From Sphingobacteriales bacterium (lineage in GTDB: Bacteria > Bacteroidota > Bacteroidia > Chitinophagales > Chitinophagaceae), in assembly GCA_004144175.1 (NCBI GenBank), contig SEFT01000004.1:186001-250000 (forward strand): 64,000 nucleotides of DNA. The letters are read 5' to 3'. Both the position numbers and the translations under genes were made by a program. Positions 34,160 through 43,855 of the stretch are shown piece after piece. Positions within the stretch are counted from its first letter, which is position 1. Every line of letters starts with the position of its first letter. Below the pieces are notes generated by a model. The model made no database searches. It saw only the letters and a program-made list of their open reading frames with translations, and was not told where the DNA came from.

Positions 34160-37100
34160 TTGAAAACAACAGTACGTCAATTACTGTTCTTGTTACTCTT
34201 ATTATGTGCCTGCCGTATTTTACATGCACAGGAATTTGAGCAGATAAGCACCCGGCAGGGATTGCCACACAATGTCGTAAGTTCCTTATATCAAGACAAA
34301 GAGGGCTATATATGGGTAGGCACCTATAATGGGTTGTGCCGCTACGAAGGCAATAAGATAAAAATATTCAATAATATTTTTGACAGTGCGCAAACTCAGG
34401 ACTGGCATCAGGCAATAGAGATTATATTTGAAGATAGCCATGACAATATTTGGGCGGGCACTAAAGGCGGACGTATTTGTTGCTTCGTACGAAAAGACCA
34501 GACATGGAAAATATTCAACACTACATCAGGTAGTAGCAATGCAGCAAGTTGCTTCTTTGAAGACAAGTCTAAGCGGCTTTGGTTCGGAACAATGAACGGT
34601 GCAGTGGCGTTCATTCATAATGATAGCATCAAGACTTTTAAGATTACCAACAATACTATACGCTGTATTGGATCACGGGGTGACGGTACGCTAAACATCT
34701 TTTCCGAAAATGGCGCATTCCTGCTCAATGTGAAGGCCGGCATCGTCACGCGGCTGCCGTGGCCCCACGACGACTATTATTTTAATATTTATTGCCACTG
34801 CACACCCGATAATCATGTTTTTATAGAAGATGTGAGTCATACATCACTCTTGAACCTTAGCAAACTAAATGAAAAGGTGCGCATCCCTATCCCGAAATCT
34901 TTTCCTTTCAGAGCAACGAGAAAATCTGCTTTATCACCACAGGGTAGCTACTACCTTACAGACCTAAGTCAAATCAACGAGTACAATTCGTCAGGCACAC
35001 TTATCAACTCTATTCAACTTACAGACTTAGCGGCACTTAGCCAAAGTAATCAAGTCATCAATTGCATACTGGCCGACCGGAACGAAATACTCTGGATAGG
35101 TACAAATAGTGGCCTGCTCAAAATCGATAAAAATAAATACCGTTTTAAGCGATACTCAAAAAACAACATTAGTAATAAACTCACAGACAACTACGTGCGA
35201 ACTGTATATGCCGATCGGCAAAATAACATTTGGGTGGGTTTTAAATCTGGTAAGGTCAATAAACTATTTTATGACAGTTTAAAGTCGTCTTATGTACTGC
35301 AAAAGAGTTTCAAAATGCATCATAGCGAAATTACTGAACAGTACACAGTTAATGCTATGCTCCAATTAAAGAGTGGAGTTGTAATAAACGGCTGCAGGGA
35401 AGGCCTTTTCATGGTCAACGACCGCACAAGCGTTCTTGAGCCTTATTTACATGATACAGATACATCCAGAATAAGATCTATATGGTCTTTATACCAAGAC
35501 AAGGAAGGATGGCTATGGATAGGCACAAAGGGAAATGGGCTTTTCCTTGTAGATCCGCATTTGAAACAGAAATATCATTATAAGCACACCAAAAACAGCT
35601 TGCGTAGTCTGCCTGATAATAATATATGGAACATCTACGAAGACCACAAAGGATATGTATGGTTGCTTACCAATAACTCGGTAGCGCAGGTTAATCCGAA
35701 CCTGGATAAGTCAAATCTTCATTTCAATTGGTTGGAATTAAATAAAGAAATCTCGGAGCCGATACCCACCTGGAATATGCAGGAAGATGATTCAGGAAAT
35801 CTATGGGTCACCACTACTGGATTTGGGCTTTATAAAATCAATAAAAACAGAACAGTCGTAAAGCCCGAAACCTCGTTTCCCCGCAAAGTGATTTCAGGAA
35901 TTCTCCCTAACCATAATGGTCTGCTTTGGATAAGCACAATGAATGGCCTATACTTATACGACCCAGTACATAAAACATACATCGCCTACGATGAGTCTGA
36001 TGGCCTACTTAGTAATGACTTTAATTTTAAAGCGGCTGCGGTGTCTTCTACCGGCTATCTCTTCTTTGGCACCAAAATGGGGCTGATTAGCTTTCAGCCC
36101 GGTAGTGTAAGCGTAAAAAAGAATATACACGTACCTGTATACATTAATACACTACAAATAAACGGCAACGATAGTACAGGTCTTCTATATCAGCGATCGG
36201 AGTTTGAACTCAGCCGACAACAAAATGCCCTACAGTTCACTTTTTCTATTCCCGACTACTCGAAGCCGCATGCACATAGATACCGCTACATACTGCAAGG
36301 CTTTGATACAAAATGGAATACTACCGATGCAATACAGCCTTTGGCAATGTACACCAATATTCCGCCCGGACATTACACACTTGTTGTTGAAGGTAGTATT
36401 GATGGTATTAACTGGAGCCGTCATAAAGATTATATTTCATTTTTTATACGGCCGGCTATTTGGCAGATGCCTCTATTTTGGGTATCGGCCGGTATTGCGC
36501 TGGTCGTCTTTGCATGCTTTCTAATTTATAGACGTGTAACAGCATTGGTAAATCAGGAACGGGAGAAGCACAGAATTGAAAAACAAATTGCCTCGCTGGA
36601 GCTAAATGCATTACAGTCGCAAATGAACCCTCACTTTATCTTCAATTCTCTTAATGCGATACAACATTACATTCTGCACAGCGATGACCTTGCAGCTAAT
36701 GAATATTTATCGCGCTTCGCCCGGCTGATGCGTCTATTCCTGGAGTCATCCAAAAATAAGTACATCTCTCTAGCCGATGAGTTGGAATTATTAGACCTAT
36801 ATATGTCGCTTGAGAAACTACGCTTTGAAGATAAATTCGATTATACCTTAAGTCTAGGCGGTAACTGCATCCGAGAAATGCTCATTCCTTCTATGATGAT
36901 TCAGCCATTTGTCGAGAATGCGATCAATCATGGCTTGTTGCACCTTTCTAGCAAAGGATTATTAAACGTTACGTTTTCTTGCAACGAGCAAGAGGGTATA
37001 CTACAGTGTACGATAGATGATAATGGAATTGGCCGCGAAAAAGCGACAGCTATCAAGGCAACTCTGAATAAACAGCATATATCACGCGGTATGCAGTTAA

Positions 37101-37264
37101 TAAAAGAACGAGTAAAGACATATAATTTCCTGGAAGATTCAGATATAGACATCCTTATTACAGATAAAACGCATCCTGAAGAGGGTACTATTGTCCGGAT
37201 ATCAATACCTACACACCCTGCATTAAAAAAAGCACCATCTTATGATAAAAGCAATTATTATTGA
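34160..37264 (+). CDS. Two-component propeller sensor histidine kinase (LytS-type)
   Basis: A 1034-residue sensor. A TTG start at 34160 directly begins the signal peptide (MKTTVRQLLFLLLLLCACRI), and no later ATG keeps it, so TTG is probably real. Residues about 25-660 are a beta-propeller with recurring WVGTYNGL/WIGTNSGL-type blades; a Y_Y_Y domain follows (YRYILQGFDTKWN), then a membrane helix near 770 and a His_kinase domain with QMNPHFIFNSLNAIQ. The ATPase part has MIQPFVENAINHG and DNGIGREKA. Its regulator follows with a 23-base overlap. The propeller ligand is unknown. Confidence 0.93.
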   Translation: MKTTVRQLLFLLLLLCACRILHAQEFEQISTRQGLPHNVVSSLYQDKEGYIWVGTYNGLCRYEGNKIKIFNNIFDSAQTQDWHQAIEIIFEDSHDNIWAGTKGGRICCFVRKDQTWKIFNTTSGSSNAASCFFEDKSKRLWFGTMNGAVAFIHNDSIKTFKITNNTIRCIGSRGDGTLNIFSENGAFLLNVKAGIVTRLPWPHDDYYFNIYCHCTPDNHVFIEDVSHTSLLNLSKLNEKVRIPIPKSFPFRATRKSALSPQGSYYLTDLSQINEYNSSGTLINSIQLTDLAALSQSNQVINCILADRNEILWIGTNSGLLKIDKNKYRFKRYSKNNISNKLTDNYVRTVYADRQNNIWVGFKSGKVNKLFYDSLKSSYVLQKSFKMHHSEITEQYTVNAMLQLKSGVVINGCREGLFMVNDRTSVLEPYLHDTDTSRIRSIWSLYQDKEGWLWIGTKGNGLFLVDPHLKQKYHYKHTKNSLRSLPDNNIWNIYEDHKGYVWLLTNNSVAQVNPNLDKSNLHFNWLELNKEISEPIPTWNMQEDDSGNLWVTTTGFGLYKINKNRTVVKPETSFPRKVISGILPNHNGLLWISTMNGLYLYDPVHKTYIAYDESDGLLSNDFNFKAAAVSSTGYLFFGTKMGLISFQPGSVSVKKNIHVPVYINTLQINGNDSTGLLYQRSEFELSRQQNALQFTFSIPDYSKPHAHRYRYILQGFDTKWNTTDAIQPLAMYTNIPPGHYTLVVEGSIDGINWSRHKDYISFFIRPAIWQMPLFWVSAGIALVVFACFLIYRRVTALVNQEREKHRIEKQIASLELNALQSQMNPHFIFNSLNAIQHYILHSDDLAANEYLSRFARLMRLFLESSKNKYISLADELELLDLYMSLEKLRFEDKFDYTLSLGGNCIREMLIPSMMIQPFVENAINHGLLHLSSKGLLNVTFSCNEQEGILQCTIDDNGIGREKATAIKATLNKQHISRGMQLIKERVKTYNFLEDSDIDILITDKTHPEEGTIVRISIPTHPALKKAPSYDKSNYY

Positions 37265-37985
37265 CGACGAGGCCAAGAGCAGGCAAACATTAGAAGTATT
37301 AATAAACAGGTATTGCGATTCCGTAGAGATTGCAGGTACGGCATCCAATGTTAAAGAGGGCATATCAATACTTGAACATATACACCCTGAACTGCTACTG
37401 CTTGACATTTCACTATCCGATGGTTCCGGCTTTGATTTGCTGTCGCAGATAAAAGATATAAGTTTTGAAGTAATATTCATTACTGCATATAACGAATATG
37501 CGCTACAAGCAATCAAAGCAAACGCACTGGACTATCTGTTAAAACCGGTTAATATACGCGAACTGCAGGCGGCGATAGCCAAAGCAGAAGAAAAGATCAC
37601 TTCCAAAGAAAAAAAACTGGATATAAAGGCACTAGTCTATCAACTAACGCACACAGAGTCAGCGCCGAGTCGGATTGCAGTACCTGTAACGGACGGCCTT
37701 AAATTTATCTTTCTGAATGAAATAACCCGGTTAGAAGCGGAGGGCAGCTACACGCGTATATTCTGCGATACGGCTACAATGCTTAGCTCTAAACCACTGA
37801 AGGACTATGAAGATATACTGCCCACGGAAACGTTCTTTCGGGCACATCATTCTCACATTATTAACATCAATCGCATAAAGCATTACCATCGCGGAGATGG
37901 TGGCTATGTAACTATGACGGACGGATCGGTGATAGATATTTCCAAACGGAGGAAAAAGAGTTTCCTCGGTCTTTTCCAGTTATAA
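37242..37985 (+). CDS. LytTR-family response regulator
   Basis: A 247-residue regulator with a receiver (phosphorylated Asp 55 in LLLLDISLSD) and a C-terminal LytTR DNA-binding domain (about 145-245: LNEITRLEAEGSYTRIF, FFRAHHSHIININRI). It overlaps the propeller kinase gene and is surely its partner. The next gene on the strand, 124 bases away, encodes a secreted protein that might be a target, but this is inference. Confidence 0.94.
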   Translation: MIKAIIIDDEAKSRQTLEVLINRYCDSVEIAGTASNVKEGISILEHIHPELLLLDISLSDGSGFDLLSQIKDISFEVIFITAYNEYALQAIKANALDYLLKPVNIRELQAAIAKAEEKITSKEKKLDIKALVYQLTHTESAPSRIAVPVTDGLKFIFLNEITRLEAEGSYTRIFCDTATMLSSKPLKDYEDILPTETFFRAHHSHIININRIKHYHRGDGGYVTMTDGSVIDISKRRKKSFLGLFQL

Positions 37986-38109
37986 GAAAAATACAGCCGC
38001 CTATGTGCCGGATAGTACTACTTATAGAATAGTGTTAGGCATAGTCTCAAAGTCAAAGGAAATTGGTATCAAATCACCTTTTTCTTAACCATTCTAAATT
38101 TTTTCGACT

Positions 38110-39120
38110 ATGAGAAAGCTTATCCGCATTGTTGCAGGCTTAATGCTCCTGCTTTGCAGCCAATTTGTAAACGCCCAGCCGTTGCCTCCCGGCCCTCCTT
38201 GCGACCCCTGCGCAGGCATGCCTTGGAGTGCCGATAATTTTGTAACCACCACTATTTACTTATCAGCCCCGGCCGGTTGTCCCTTCAAGGTTTACATTAA
38301 TTATCGAACACGTATCTGTAACGGTAAGCTTCAGATCGATTGTAAATTTCCGGGAGATGTAATTATCGAAGATACTACTGCCGGCGACTCTTGCAATATA
38401 GCTTGCATGCAAGTACCCGAACTTATGAGGAAAGTATATGCACATATTCAGGGCCTGCATGGCTATGCTGCTATCTTCCGTACATTGCCATCACCATGTT
38501 TTTATACCGGCACCATCACAGTTCCTGATGCAGCCAGGGTATGCTTTGGCATGAAGCCGGGATCTAGGCTGAGCGTCCTAATGCCATGCGACCCGAATGG
38601 TTGCTGCCACTCGGAACTGATTCACGTGATGACGTCTGACGGCCCCTCTTTCATTCAAAATGTCATTAATAGCAGTACATGTCCTCCTTTCCCTATTATT
38701 CCCCCTACTGCTACTATAGACTGGTCTTGCGACATACTAGGTGGAGGTAGTGCCACATTCACGGTACCTTTCACACCCGACAGCCCACTGATATGCAAAC
38801 CTGCATGCAACCCCGGCGTAGCAAAGAGTGACCCTACGGCGATTGACATCCTCGATATAAAGACCAATATATCCAACCTTAAGATTTATCCTAACCCGGT
38901 TGAGGATATCCTCAAGATCAGCTTCACCACTACAGAAGAAAATATGCCGGTACGGATAGAAATGTTCGATGTTTCGGGCAGAACAATCGTAAACATGGAG
39001 CATAAAACTACTATTGGTAATCAACAAATAAGTGTAGACATGTCGGCCATGCCGCACGGCAGTTATGGCATTCGTCTTTCTTACAAGTCAGAAACCATTA
39101 CTACTAAAGTAGCTAAATAG
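38110..39120 (+). CDS. Secreted protein with T9SS type A sorting domain
   Basis: A 336-residue protein. A signal peptide (MRKLIRIVAGLMLLLCSQFV, cleaved near NAQ) leads to a Cys-rich region of unknown fold (about 30-240). A C-terminal type IX sorting domain occupies about 255-336: NLKIYPNPVEDILKISF, IEMFDVSGRTI and a GSYGIRL-type strand ending TTKVAK. It should be exported through the T9SS and the sorting domain removed by PorU, whose gene lies at the end of this window. The mature function is unknown. Confidence 0.85.
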   Translation: MRKLIRIVAGLMLLLCSQFVNAQPLPPGPPCDPCAGMPWSADNFVTTTIYLSAPAGCPFKVYINYRTRICNGKLQIDCKFPGDVIIEDTTAGDSCNIACMQVPELMRKVYAHIQGLHGYAAIFRTLPSPCFYTGTITVPDAARVCFGMKPGSRLSVLMPCDPNGCCHSELIHVMTSDGPSFIQNVINSSTCPPFPIIPPTATIDWSCDILGGGSATFTVPFTPDSPLICKPACNPGVAKSDPTAIDILDIKTNISNLKIYPNPVEDILKISFTTTEENMPVRIEMFDVSGRTIVNMEHKTTIGNQQISVDMSAMPHGSYGIRLSYKSETITTKVAK

Positions 39121-39145
39121 AATCAGCCCCTTCAGCTATCGATAA

Positions 39146-39171
39146 AAAGGCCACCTAACGGGTGGCCTTTT
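39146..39171 (+). terminator. Intrinsic terminator after the T9SS cargo gene
   Basis: A perfect 10-bp stem AAAGGCCACC (39146-39155) with GGTGGCCTTT (39161-39170) and loop TAACG, followed by T. Confidence 0.85.
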
Positions 39172-39176
39172 ACTAT

Positions 39177-39636
39177 GCAATACCATTAAATTACAATCTG
39201 TGATCCCAAAGCAGATTGACTGTTGCTAAAACAAGGGGGTGTACATTTCCACTCATCCGCTCAAACATCTGCATCTTTACGGGTTATGTACTTGCTGTCC
39301 ATACTAAGCCCTATCATCCCAACATGACCGCCCGCAAAACATATGAAAACCGATATGGCAAAAATGGCAGTATTTACAACCATTACACAGCAGCTGAACA
39401 ACCGCGCAACGGCAGCGCAGCAGCAGCTCAACATCAACACAATAACTGCGCGACGACAGCACGACAGCACCATAACAGCAGCTTTACAGCAGCGTACAAC
39501 GCTATCAGCTGTATAGCAAACGTACCGCAAACCAATACTAACGGCCTGTTTTGTAAAACATTTGCCTTGGTACCCACCTCATGCAATGCAAACCGCAATG
39601 TTACCTGCCAGCATGGCGCATGGTACAATGTAAAAA
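39177..39636. other. CAG/GCA-rich intergenic stretch between two terminators
   Basis: About 460 bases lie between the cargo-gene terminator and the nusG terminator. The middle (39380-39500) is rich in CAG, GCA and ACA triplets. One small possible gene is listed separately. Nothing else was recognised. Confidence 0.5.
39343..39516 (+). CDS. Possible small protein, low confidence
   Basis: A 57-residue frame starting MKTDMAKMAVFTTITQQLNN and ending RTTLSAV. It is polar, rich in Thr, Gln and Ala, and could form an amphipathic helix. Another frame through the same bases is also open, and the composition may simply reflect the CAG-rich DNA. No ribosome-binding site or promoter is clear. It may be non-coding. 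Confidence 0.2.
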   Translation: MKTDMAKMAVFTTITQQLNNRATAAQQQLNINTITARRQHDSTITAALQQRTTLSAV

Positions 39637-39654
39637 GGCTGCCATGCAGCAGCC
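39632..39654 (-). terminator. Intrinsic terminator of secE-nusG
   Basis: On the minus strand GGCTGC (39649-39654) pairs with GCAGCC (39637-39642), followed by TTTTTA. It follows nusG within 30 bases, so rplK does not follow in this operon. Confidence 0.75.
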
Positions 39655-39680
39655 CCTTCTTAAATTATATTGTTGGTATA

Positions 39681-40274
39681 CTATGCAAGTTTTTCCACCT
39701 GCATGTAGTTGAGCTCTACCGGCGTAGCACGGCCAAAGATCTTTACTACTACCTTCAGTTTCTTCTTCTCTTCGTTCACTTCTTCAATAGTACCATTGAA
39801 GTCGTTGAAAGGCCCATCGATGATCTTCACCGTTTCGCCTACTATGTATGGCTCTGCGTAGCCTATACCCTGCTCGCTCACCTCGTCCATCTTACCAAAC
39901 ATCTTATTCACTTCCGACTTGCGCAGTGCAGTAGGGTTGTCCTTACCCAGGAAGTGGATAACGCCCGTGATGTTTTTGATGGTCTGTATCATATCATCAT
40001 TCAGCTTGCCATCAGCTGCTTCCAGCATCAGGTAGCCGGGGAACAGGATCTTCTCGCGCAGTACCTTCTTACCGGCTACTACTTTAAAAACCTTCTCGAT
40101 AGGGCACAGCACCTGGAATATAGCCTGTGTCCACTGGTTTATCTTTACTTCTTTATCAAGATATTCTTTTACCTTTTTTTCCTTACCGCTTATTACACGC
40201 AGCACATACCATTTTGTATCCGGGGCTGGCTTTGCTTCCGGGTTGATCCCCTGATTCGTTGTAGCTTCTGTCAT
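39681..40274 (-). CDS. nusG: Transcription termination/antitermination protein NusG
   Basis: A 197-residue NusG that couples RNA polymerase to Rho or the ribosome. The NGN domain begins [19 protein letters not shown], and the KOW domain has [20 protein letters not shown] near 145-165. The N-terminal extension ([20 protein letters not shown]) is common in Bacteroidota. It follows secE by 11 bases. A terminator ends the unit, so the ribosomal protein genes that usually follow are elsewhere. Confidence 0.96.
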   Translation of the reverse strand: MTEATTNQGINPEAKPAPDTKWYVLRVISGKEKKVKEYLDKEVKINQWTQAIFQVLCPIEKVFKVVAGKKVLREKILFPGYLMLEAADGKLNDDMIQTIKNITGVIHFLGKDNPTALRKSEVNKMFGKMDEVSEQGIGYAEPYIVGETVKIIDGPFNDFNGTIEEVNEEKKKLKVVVKIFGRATPVELNYMQVEKLA

Positions 40275-40285
40275 CTTGAATTACA

Positions 40286-40483
40286 TTATTTTCCTAGAAT
40301 ATCATATACGAAGGTGAGCACGCGCTCAGACACTGCGTCCATACCAAAGATCACAACCGTGAAGATGATAAGAGATACCAGTACGATGATGGTTGTCTGC
40401 TGCAGCTCTTCCCATGATGGCCAAGTTACCTTGTGTAACAACTCATCATACGCTTCACCTATATAGCTACCGAATTTGCTCAT
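40286..40483 (-). CDS. secE: Preprotein translocase subunit SecE
   Basis: A 65-residue single-helix SecE. An amphipathic N-terminal region (YDELLHKVTWPSWEELQQTT) carries the conserved VTWP-x(4)-L motif, and one membrane helix follows (about residues 31-52). It stabilises SecY in the translocon. It is co-transcribed with nusG, downstream of a terminator that ends tRNA-Trp. Confidence 0.95.
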   Translation of the reverse strand: MSKFGSYIGEAYDELLHKVTWPSWEELQQTTIIVLVSLIIFTVVIFGMDAVSERVLTFVYDILGK

Positions 40484-40577
40484 AACTAGAGCCCCGAGGG
40501 CTTATTTAAAATGTTTTGAAAAAGAAAAAATAGATGATAAATATAGTCATTATCACCCTTTTATCCCTGCCTCCATT

Positions 40578-40608
40578 AAAAAAAATCCCTCCGGGAGGCG
40601 AGAGGGAT
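40578..40608 (-). terminator. Intrinsic terminator between tRNA-Trp and secE
   Basis: On the minus strand ATCCCTC (40602-40608) pairs with GAGGGAT (40585-40591), followed by a run of T. It sits 6 bases after tRNA-Trp. Confidence 0.75.
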
Positions 40609-40613
40609 GTTAG

Positions 40614-40684
40614 CACGGGCACGCGGATTCGAACCACGATCAAAGGTTTTGGAGACCTCTATTCTACCATTGAACTATGCCCGT
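40614..40684 (-). tRNA. tRNA-Trp (CCA)
   Basis: The minus strand has acceptor ACGGGCA with TGCCCGT and anticodon loop CTCCAAA (anticodon CCA) on a short 71-base body. CCA at the 3' end is not encoded. It lies upstream of secE-nusG, as in many bacteria. Confidence 0.96.
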
Positions 40685-40712
40685 AAATAAAAAGCCCCTT
40701 CAACGGGGTTGG

Positions 40713-40745
40713 CAAAAGTAATAAATTTTCCGTTGAATATGCAAA
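40713..40745 (-). promoter_or_regulatory. Promoter of tRNA-Trp
   Basis: On the minus strand -33 TTTG (40742-40745) and -7 TACTTTTG (40713-40720) are 21 bases apart. A small CCCC...GGGG hairpin followed by TTTTTATTT lies between the -7 box and the tRNA. Confidence 0.75.
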
Positions 40746-40800
40746 CTATAATTCAAACATCATCCGAAAATTATTTACGCCCGCCGCAAACCGCCACCCG

Positions 40801-41859
40801 CTAGCCTTTGAAGGCGCTCAGGCAGTCAATCAGCTGGTTCACCTCATTCTCCGTATTATGAAAGTGGAAGCTCAGGCGGATGTTCCCGTTGCGGTGTATA
40901 GCCAGGAAACCATTGGCAGTGAGGTGCTTATGCAACGCTCCGCTATCGTCGCGCAGCATCACTATCGAGCTGCGGCTATCGGTAGTGGCGGGGCCCAGTA
41001 TAGGGGTATCGCCAATGTTATCGAGCAGCAGTTGGGTAAGGCCCTGGTTGTGCGCTGCTATGGCGTCCATGCCCTTGGCCAGCTTCTCATTTACCGCGGC
41101 CTCCAGCACCAGCAGCCCATGGAAGTTAGGGTGCCCCGGCTCGTAGCTGCGTACAGATGGCATATACTTCATCGACTGCCCATCGTAGCCATAGCTGCCA
41201 AAGCCGCCTACCACAGGCGGGTACTTAGCCAGGAAGCCGTCGGACATGTACATAACTCCCGTACCGAAGCCGGCGTTCATCCATTTGTAGTTGCTGGAGA
41301 TGAGCACATCCACATGCATCTGGTCGATACGCAGGCGCACGGCGCCCAGGCTCTGGGTGGCATCTACAATGAAGACGATATCATTGGCCCGGCAGAAGGA
41401 ACCCAGCTCCACGATGTCGATCTTAAAGCCCGACAGCCACTGCACCTGGCTGATGACCAGTATCTGTATCTTATGCGCTATCAGCTTTTGCTTGATCTCC
41501 TCCATATCGATGCTAAAGCCATCCGCGCTATCTATCCAGGTGATGTCGAAGTTGTTGATACGGAAGGGTTCCAGCACCGAGGGATAATCGCCCTTAAAAA
41601 GCATCACCTTCTCCGAGCCCTTGAACGCCTGCACAATGCTGCACAGCGCATAAGAGAAGTTGGGGATGAAAGCTACATTAGAGGCAGGTGCACCAAGGAA
41701 GGTTGCTACTGCCTCACGAATGCGTGGTATGCCTGTCTCGCGCAGGGCTTCCGCAGCAGTGCTGCTTTGGGTGAGCATGGCGTTGTACAGCTCATTGGTA
41801 GCGGCTACGCTTTGCTGGCTCAGCAGCCCGCAGGAGGCGGTATTGAAGTAGATCATCAA
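40801..41859 (-). CDS. Class V aminotransferase-fold PLP enzyme
   Basis: A 352-residue PLP-dependent enzyme of the class V (cysteine desulfurase/isopenicillin epimerase-like) group. The PLP-binding Lys is in SSNYKWMNAGFGTG at about 194-207, preceded by IVFIVDATQSLGAV with the Asp that binds the pyridine ring. There is no catalytic-Cys loop like that of cysteine desulfurases. Its substrate is unknown. It lies between the tuf terminator and the tRNA-Trp promoter, an unusual place for a metabolic gene. Confidence 0.85.
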   Translation of the reverse strand: MMIYFNTASCGLLSQQSVAATNELYNAMLTQSSTAAEALRETGIPRIREAVATFLGAPASNVAFIPNFSYALCSIVQAFKGSEKVMLFKGDYPSVLEPFRINNFDITWIDSADGFSIDMEEIKQKLIAHKIQILVISQVQWLSGFKIDIVELGSFCRANDIVFIVDATQSLGAVRLRIDQMHVDVLISSNYKWMNAGFGTGVMYMSDGFLAKYPPVVGGFGSYGYDGQSMKYMPSVRSYEPGHPNFHGLLVLEAAVNEKLAKGMDAIAAHNQGLTQLLLDNIGDTPILGPATTDSRSSIVMLRDDSGALHKHLTANGFLAIHRNGNIRLSFHFHNTENEVNQLIDCLSAFKG

Positions 41860-41940
41860 ATGGATTATGATAAGTCAAAAGTAAAAAGTCAAAAGCTAAA
41901 AATAGGTATTCGATTGATACATGAAGTATGAGAAATGATA

Positions 41941-41974
41941 AAAACAAAATAGCCACCGGAAGACCGATGGCTAT
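41941..41974 (-). terminator. Intrinsic terminator of tuf
   Basis: On the minus strand an 11-bp stem with one G-T pair (41964-41974 with 41949-41959) and loop TCTT, followed by TTTGTTTT. Confidence 0.85.
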
Positions 41975-42011
41975 TGAGCTATTTCAAGCGGCAGATAAAA
42001 TCTGCTAATGC

Positions 42012-43199
42012 TTATTTCAGGATTTCAGTAACCTGACCTGCACCTACTGTACGGCCACCTTCGCGGATCGCGAATTTCAGACCTTTTTCCATCGCGATTG
42101 GAGCGATCAGTTTTACAGAAAGGTTTACGTTATCGCCAGGCATTACCATTTCTACTCCTTCAGGCAGCGTGCACTCACCTGTTACGTCCGTAGTACGGAA
42201 GTAGAACTGAGGACGATACTTGTTGAAGAATGGAGTGTGACGGCCACCTTCTTCTTTGCTCAGTACATAAACTTCACCTTTGAAGTCTGTGTGCGGAGTG
42301 ATGCTCTTAGGAGCGCAGATAACCATACCACGACGGATATCTTTCTTCTCAATACCGCGGAGCAGAAGACCTGCGTTATCACCAGCTTGTCCTTGGTCAA
42401 GAAGTTTTTTGAACATCTCAACACCAGTACAAGTAGAAGTCATAGGCGCATCATTGAAACCAACGATCTCAACGTTCTCACCAACTTTAATGATACCACG
42501 CTCGATACGACCGGTAGCAACTGTACCACGACCAGTGATCGTAAATACGTCTTCTACCGACATCAGGAATGGTTGATCAACTGCACGTGGAGGAAGAGGG
42601 ATGTAGCTATCTACTGCTTCCATCAGTTCTTCTACTGCTTTCACCCACTGATCTTCGCCAGCCAATGCGCCTGTTGCAGAACCTTTGATGATTGGTGTGT
42701 TATCACCATCATATTCGTATTTGCTCAGCAGTTCACGGATTTCCATTTCAACCAGGTCAAGGATCTCAGGATCGTCAACAAGGTCAACTTTGTTCATGAA
42801 TACTACGATACGAGGTACACCTACCTGGCGAGCCAGAAGGATGTGCTCTTTAGTTTGAGGCATAGGACCATCCGTAGCAGCAACCACCAGGATAGCACCG
42901 TCCATCTGCGCAGCACCGGTGATCATGTTCTTCACATAGTCAGCGTGACCCGGACAGTCAACGTGTGCATAGTGACGGTTAGCTGTTTGGTACTCTACGT
43001 GTGCAGTGTTGATGGTGATACCGCGCTCTTTTTCTTCAGGAGCTGCATCGATTTCATCATATCCTTTTTTCTCTGCCAAACCTTTGTTTGCCAGGATAGT
43101 AGTGATGGCTGCAGTCAAAGTAGTTTTACCATGGTCTACGTGGCCTATGGTACCAATGTTTACGTGGGGTTTTTCCCGCTTAAAGGTCTCTTTTGCCAT
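42012..43199 (-). CDS. tuf: Elongation factor Tu
   Basis: A 395-residue EF-Tu, which brings aminoacyl-tRNA to the ribosome. The G-domain motifs are [10 protein letters not shown] (P-loop), [12 protein letters not shown] and NKVDLVDD, all within the first 145 residues. Domains 2 and 3 follow ([25 protein letters not shown]). It is the last gene of the Thr-Tyr-Gly-Thr tRNA cluster, the arrangement also known from E. coli tufB. Confidence 0.98.
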   Translation of the reverse strand: MAKETFKREKPHVNIGTIGHVDHGKTTLTAAITTILANKGLAEKKGYDEIDAAPEEKERGITINTAHVEYQTANRHYAHVDCPGHADYVKNMITGAAQMDGAILVVAATDGPMPQTKEHILLARQVGVPRIVVFMNKVDLVDDPEILDLVEMEIRELLSKYEYDGDNTPIIKGSATGALAGEDQWVKAVEELMEAVDSYIPLPPRAVDQPFLMSVEDVFTITGRGTVATGRIERGIIKVGENVEIVGFNDAPMTSTCTGVEMFKKLLDQGQAGDNAGLLLRGIEKKDIRRGMVICAPKSITPHTDFKGEVYVLSKEEGGRHTPFFNKYRPQFYFRTTDVTGECTLPEGVEMVMPGDNVNLSVKLIAPIAMEKGLKFAIREGGRTVGAGQVTEILK

Positions 43200-43245
43200 T
43201 GTTATTGTTGTTTAAAAAAGTTTGAGTCGTTGTTGAAAAAGTGTG

Positions 43246-43253
43246 CAAATATA
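43246..43253 (-). promoter_or_regulatory. Putative -7 box of tuf
   Basis: TATATTTG on the minus strand fits TAnnTTTG, 47 bases before the tuf ATG. A TTTG occurs upstream but at only 14 bases, so the -33 element is uncertain. tuf may also be read through from the tRNA cluster. Confidence 0.5.
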
Positions 43254-43429
43254 ACTTTATTTCGTTTCAAATAAATTTATTTTTCAGGAAATAACGTTCA
43301 GGTCATTTACCGCTATATATACGGTGCACTTCCCCTCATTACCACATGGCCCATCGCCTGTACTTACCTCCGGAGTATCCGTACTGCAAAAAATATATGA
43401 AAGCAAAAAATAAATAGAGAGAGAAGAAG

Positions 43430-43501
<72 letters not shown>

Positions 43502-43562
43502 TTGAAAACTATAAAGTTTTTACCGCGGGGTAAAAACTTTCAGAACTTTCTTTTTATTGAAG

Positions 43563-43635
43563 AGCGGGAGACGAGGCTCGAACCCGCGACCTACAGCTTG
43601 GAAGGCTGTCGCTCTACCAACTGAGCTACTCCCGC
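43563..43635 (-). tRNA. tRNA-Gly (TCC)
   Basis: Acceptor GCGGGAG with CTCCCGC, anticodon stem ACAGC with GCTGT around loop CTTCCAA (anticodon TCC). CCA is not encoded. Confidence 0.96.
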
Positions 43636-43717
43636 ATGTTATCTGTGACCCGACAACTATGTGCAATCTACAAAATTATCATCTGCAAATTGCAAGATCA
43701 AAGAGCACAAAATAAAG

Positions 43718-43800
43718 TGGGCAGAGAAGGATTCGAACCTCCGAAGTCGTAAGACAGCAGATTTACAGTCTGCCCCCGTTGGCCGCTTGGGTATCTGCCC
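43718..43800 (-). tRNA. tRNA-Tyr (GTA)
   Basis: An 83-base class II tRNA with a long variable arm. Acceptor GGGCAGA with TCTGCCC, anticodon loop CTGTAAA (anticodon GTA). CCA is not encoded. Confidence 0.96.
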
Positions 43801-43855
43801 GGTTAAGGACGCGCTCATCTTGCAACGAGCGCATAGCCATAAAAAAAACAAAAAG

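Noticed and set aside
39216-40466. Long plus-strand frame across secE and nusG
   Set aside because: It is the mirror of two well-recognised genes on the minus strand and has no protein-like composition.
41880-41905. AAGTCAAAAGTAAAAAGTCAAAAG repeat before the aminotransferase gene
   Set aside because: A short A-rich direct repeat with no match elsewhere in the window; probably simple sequence.
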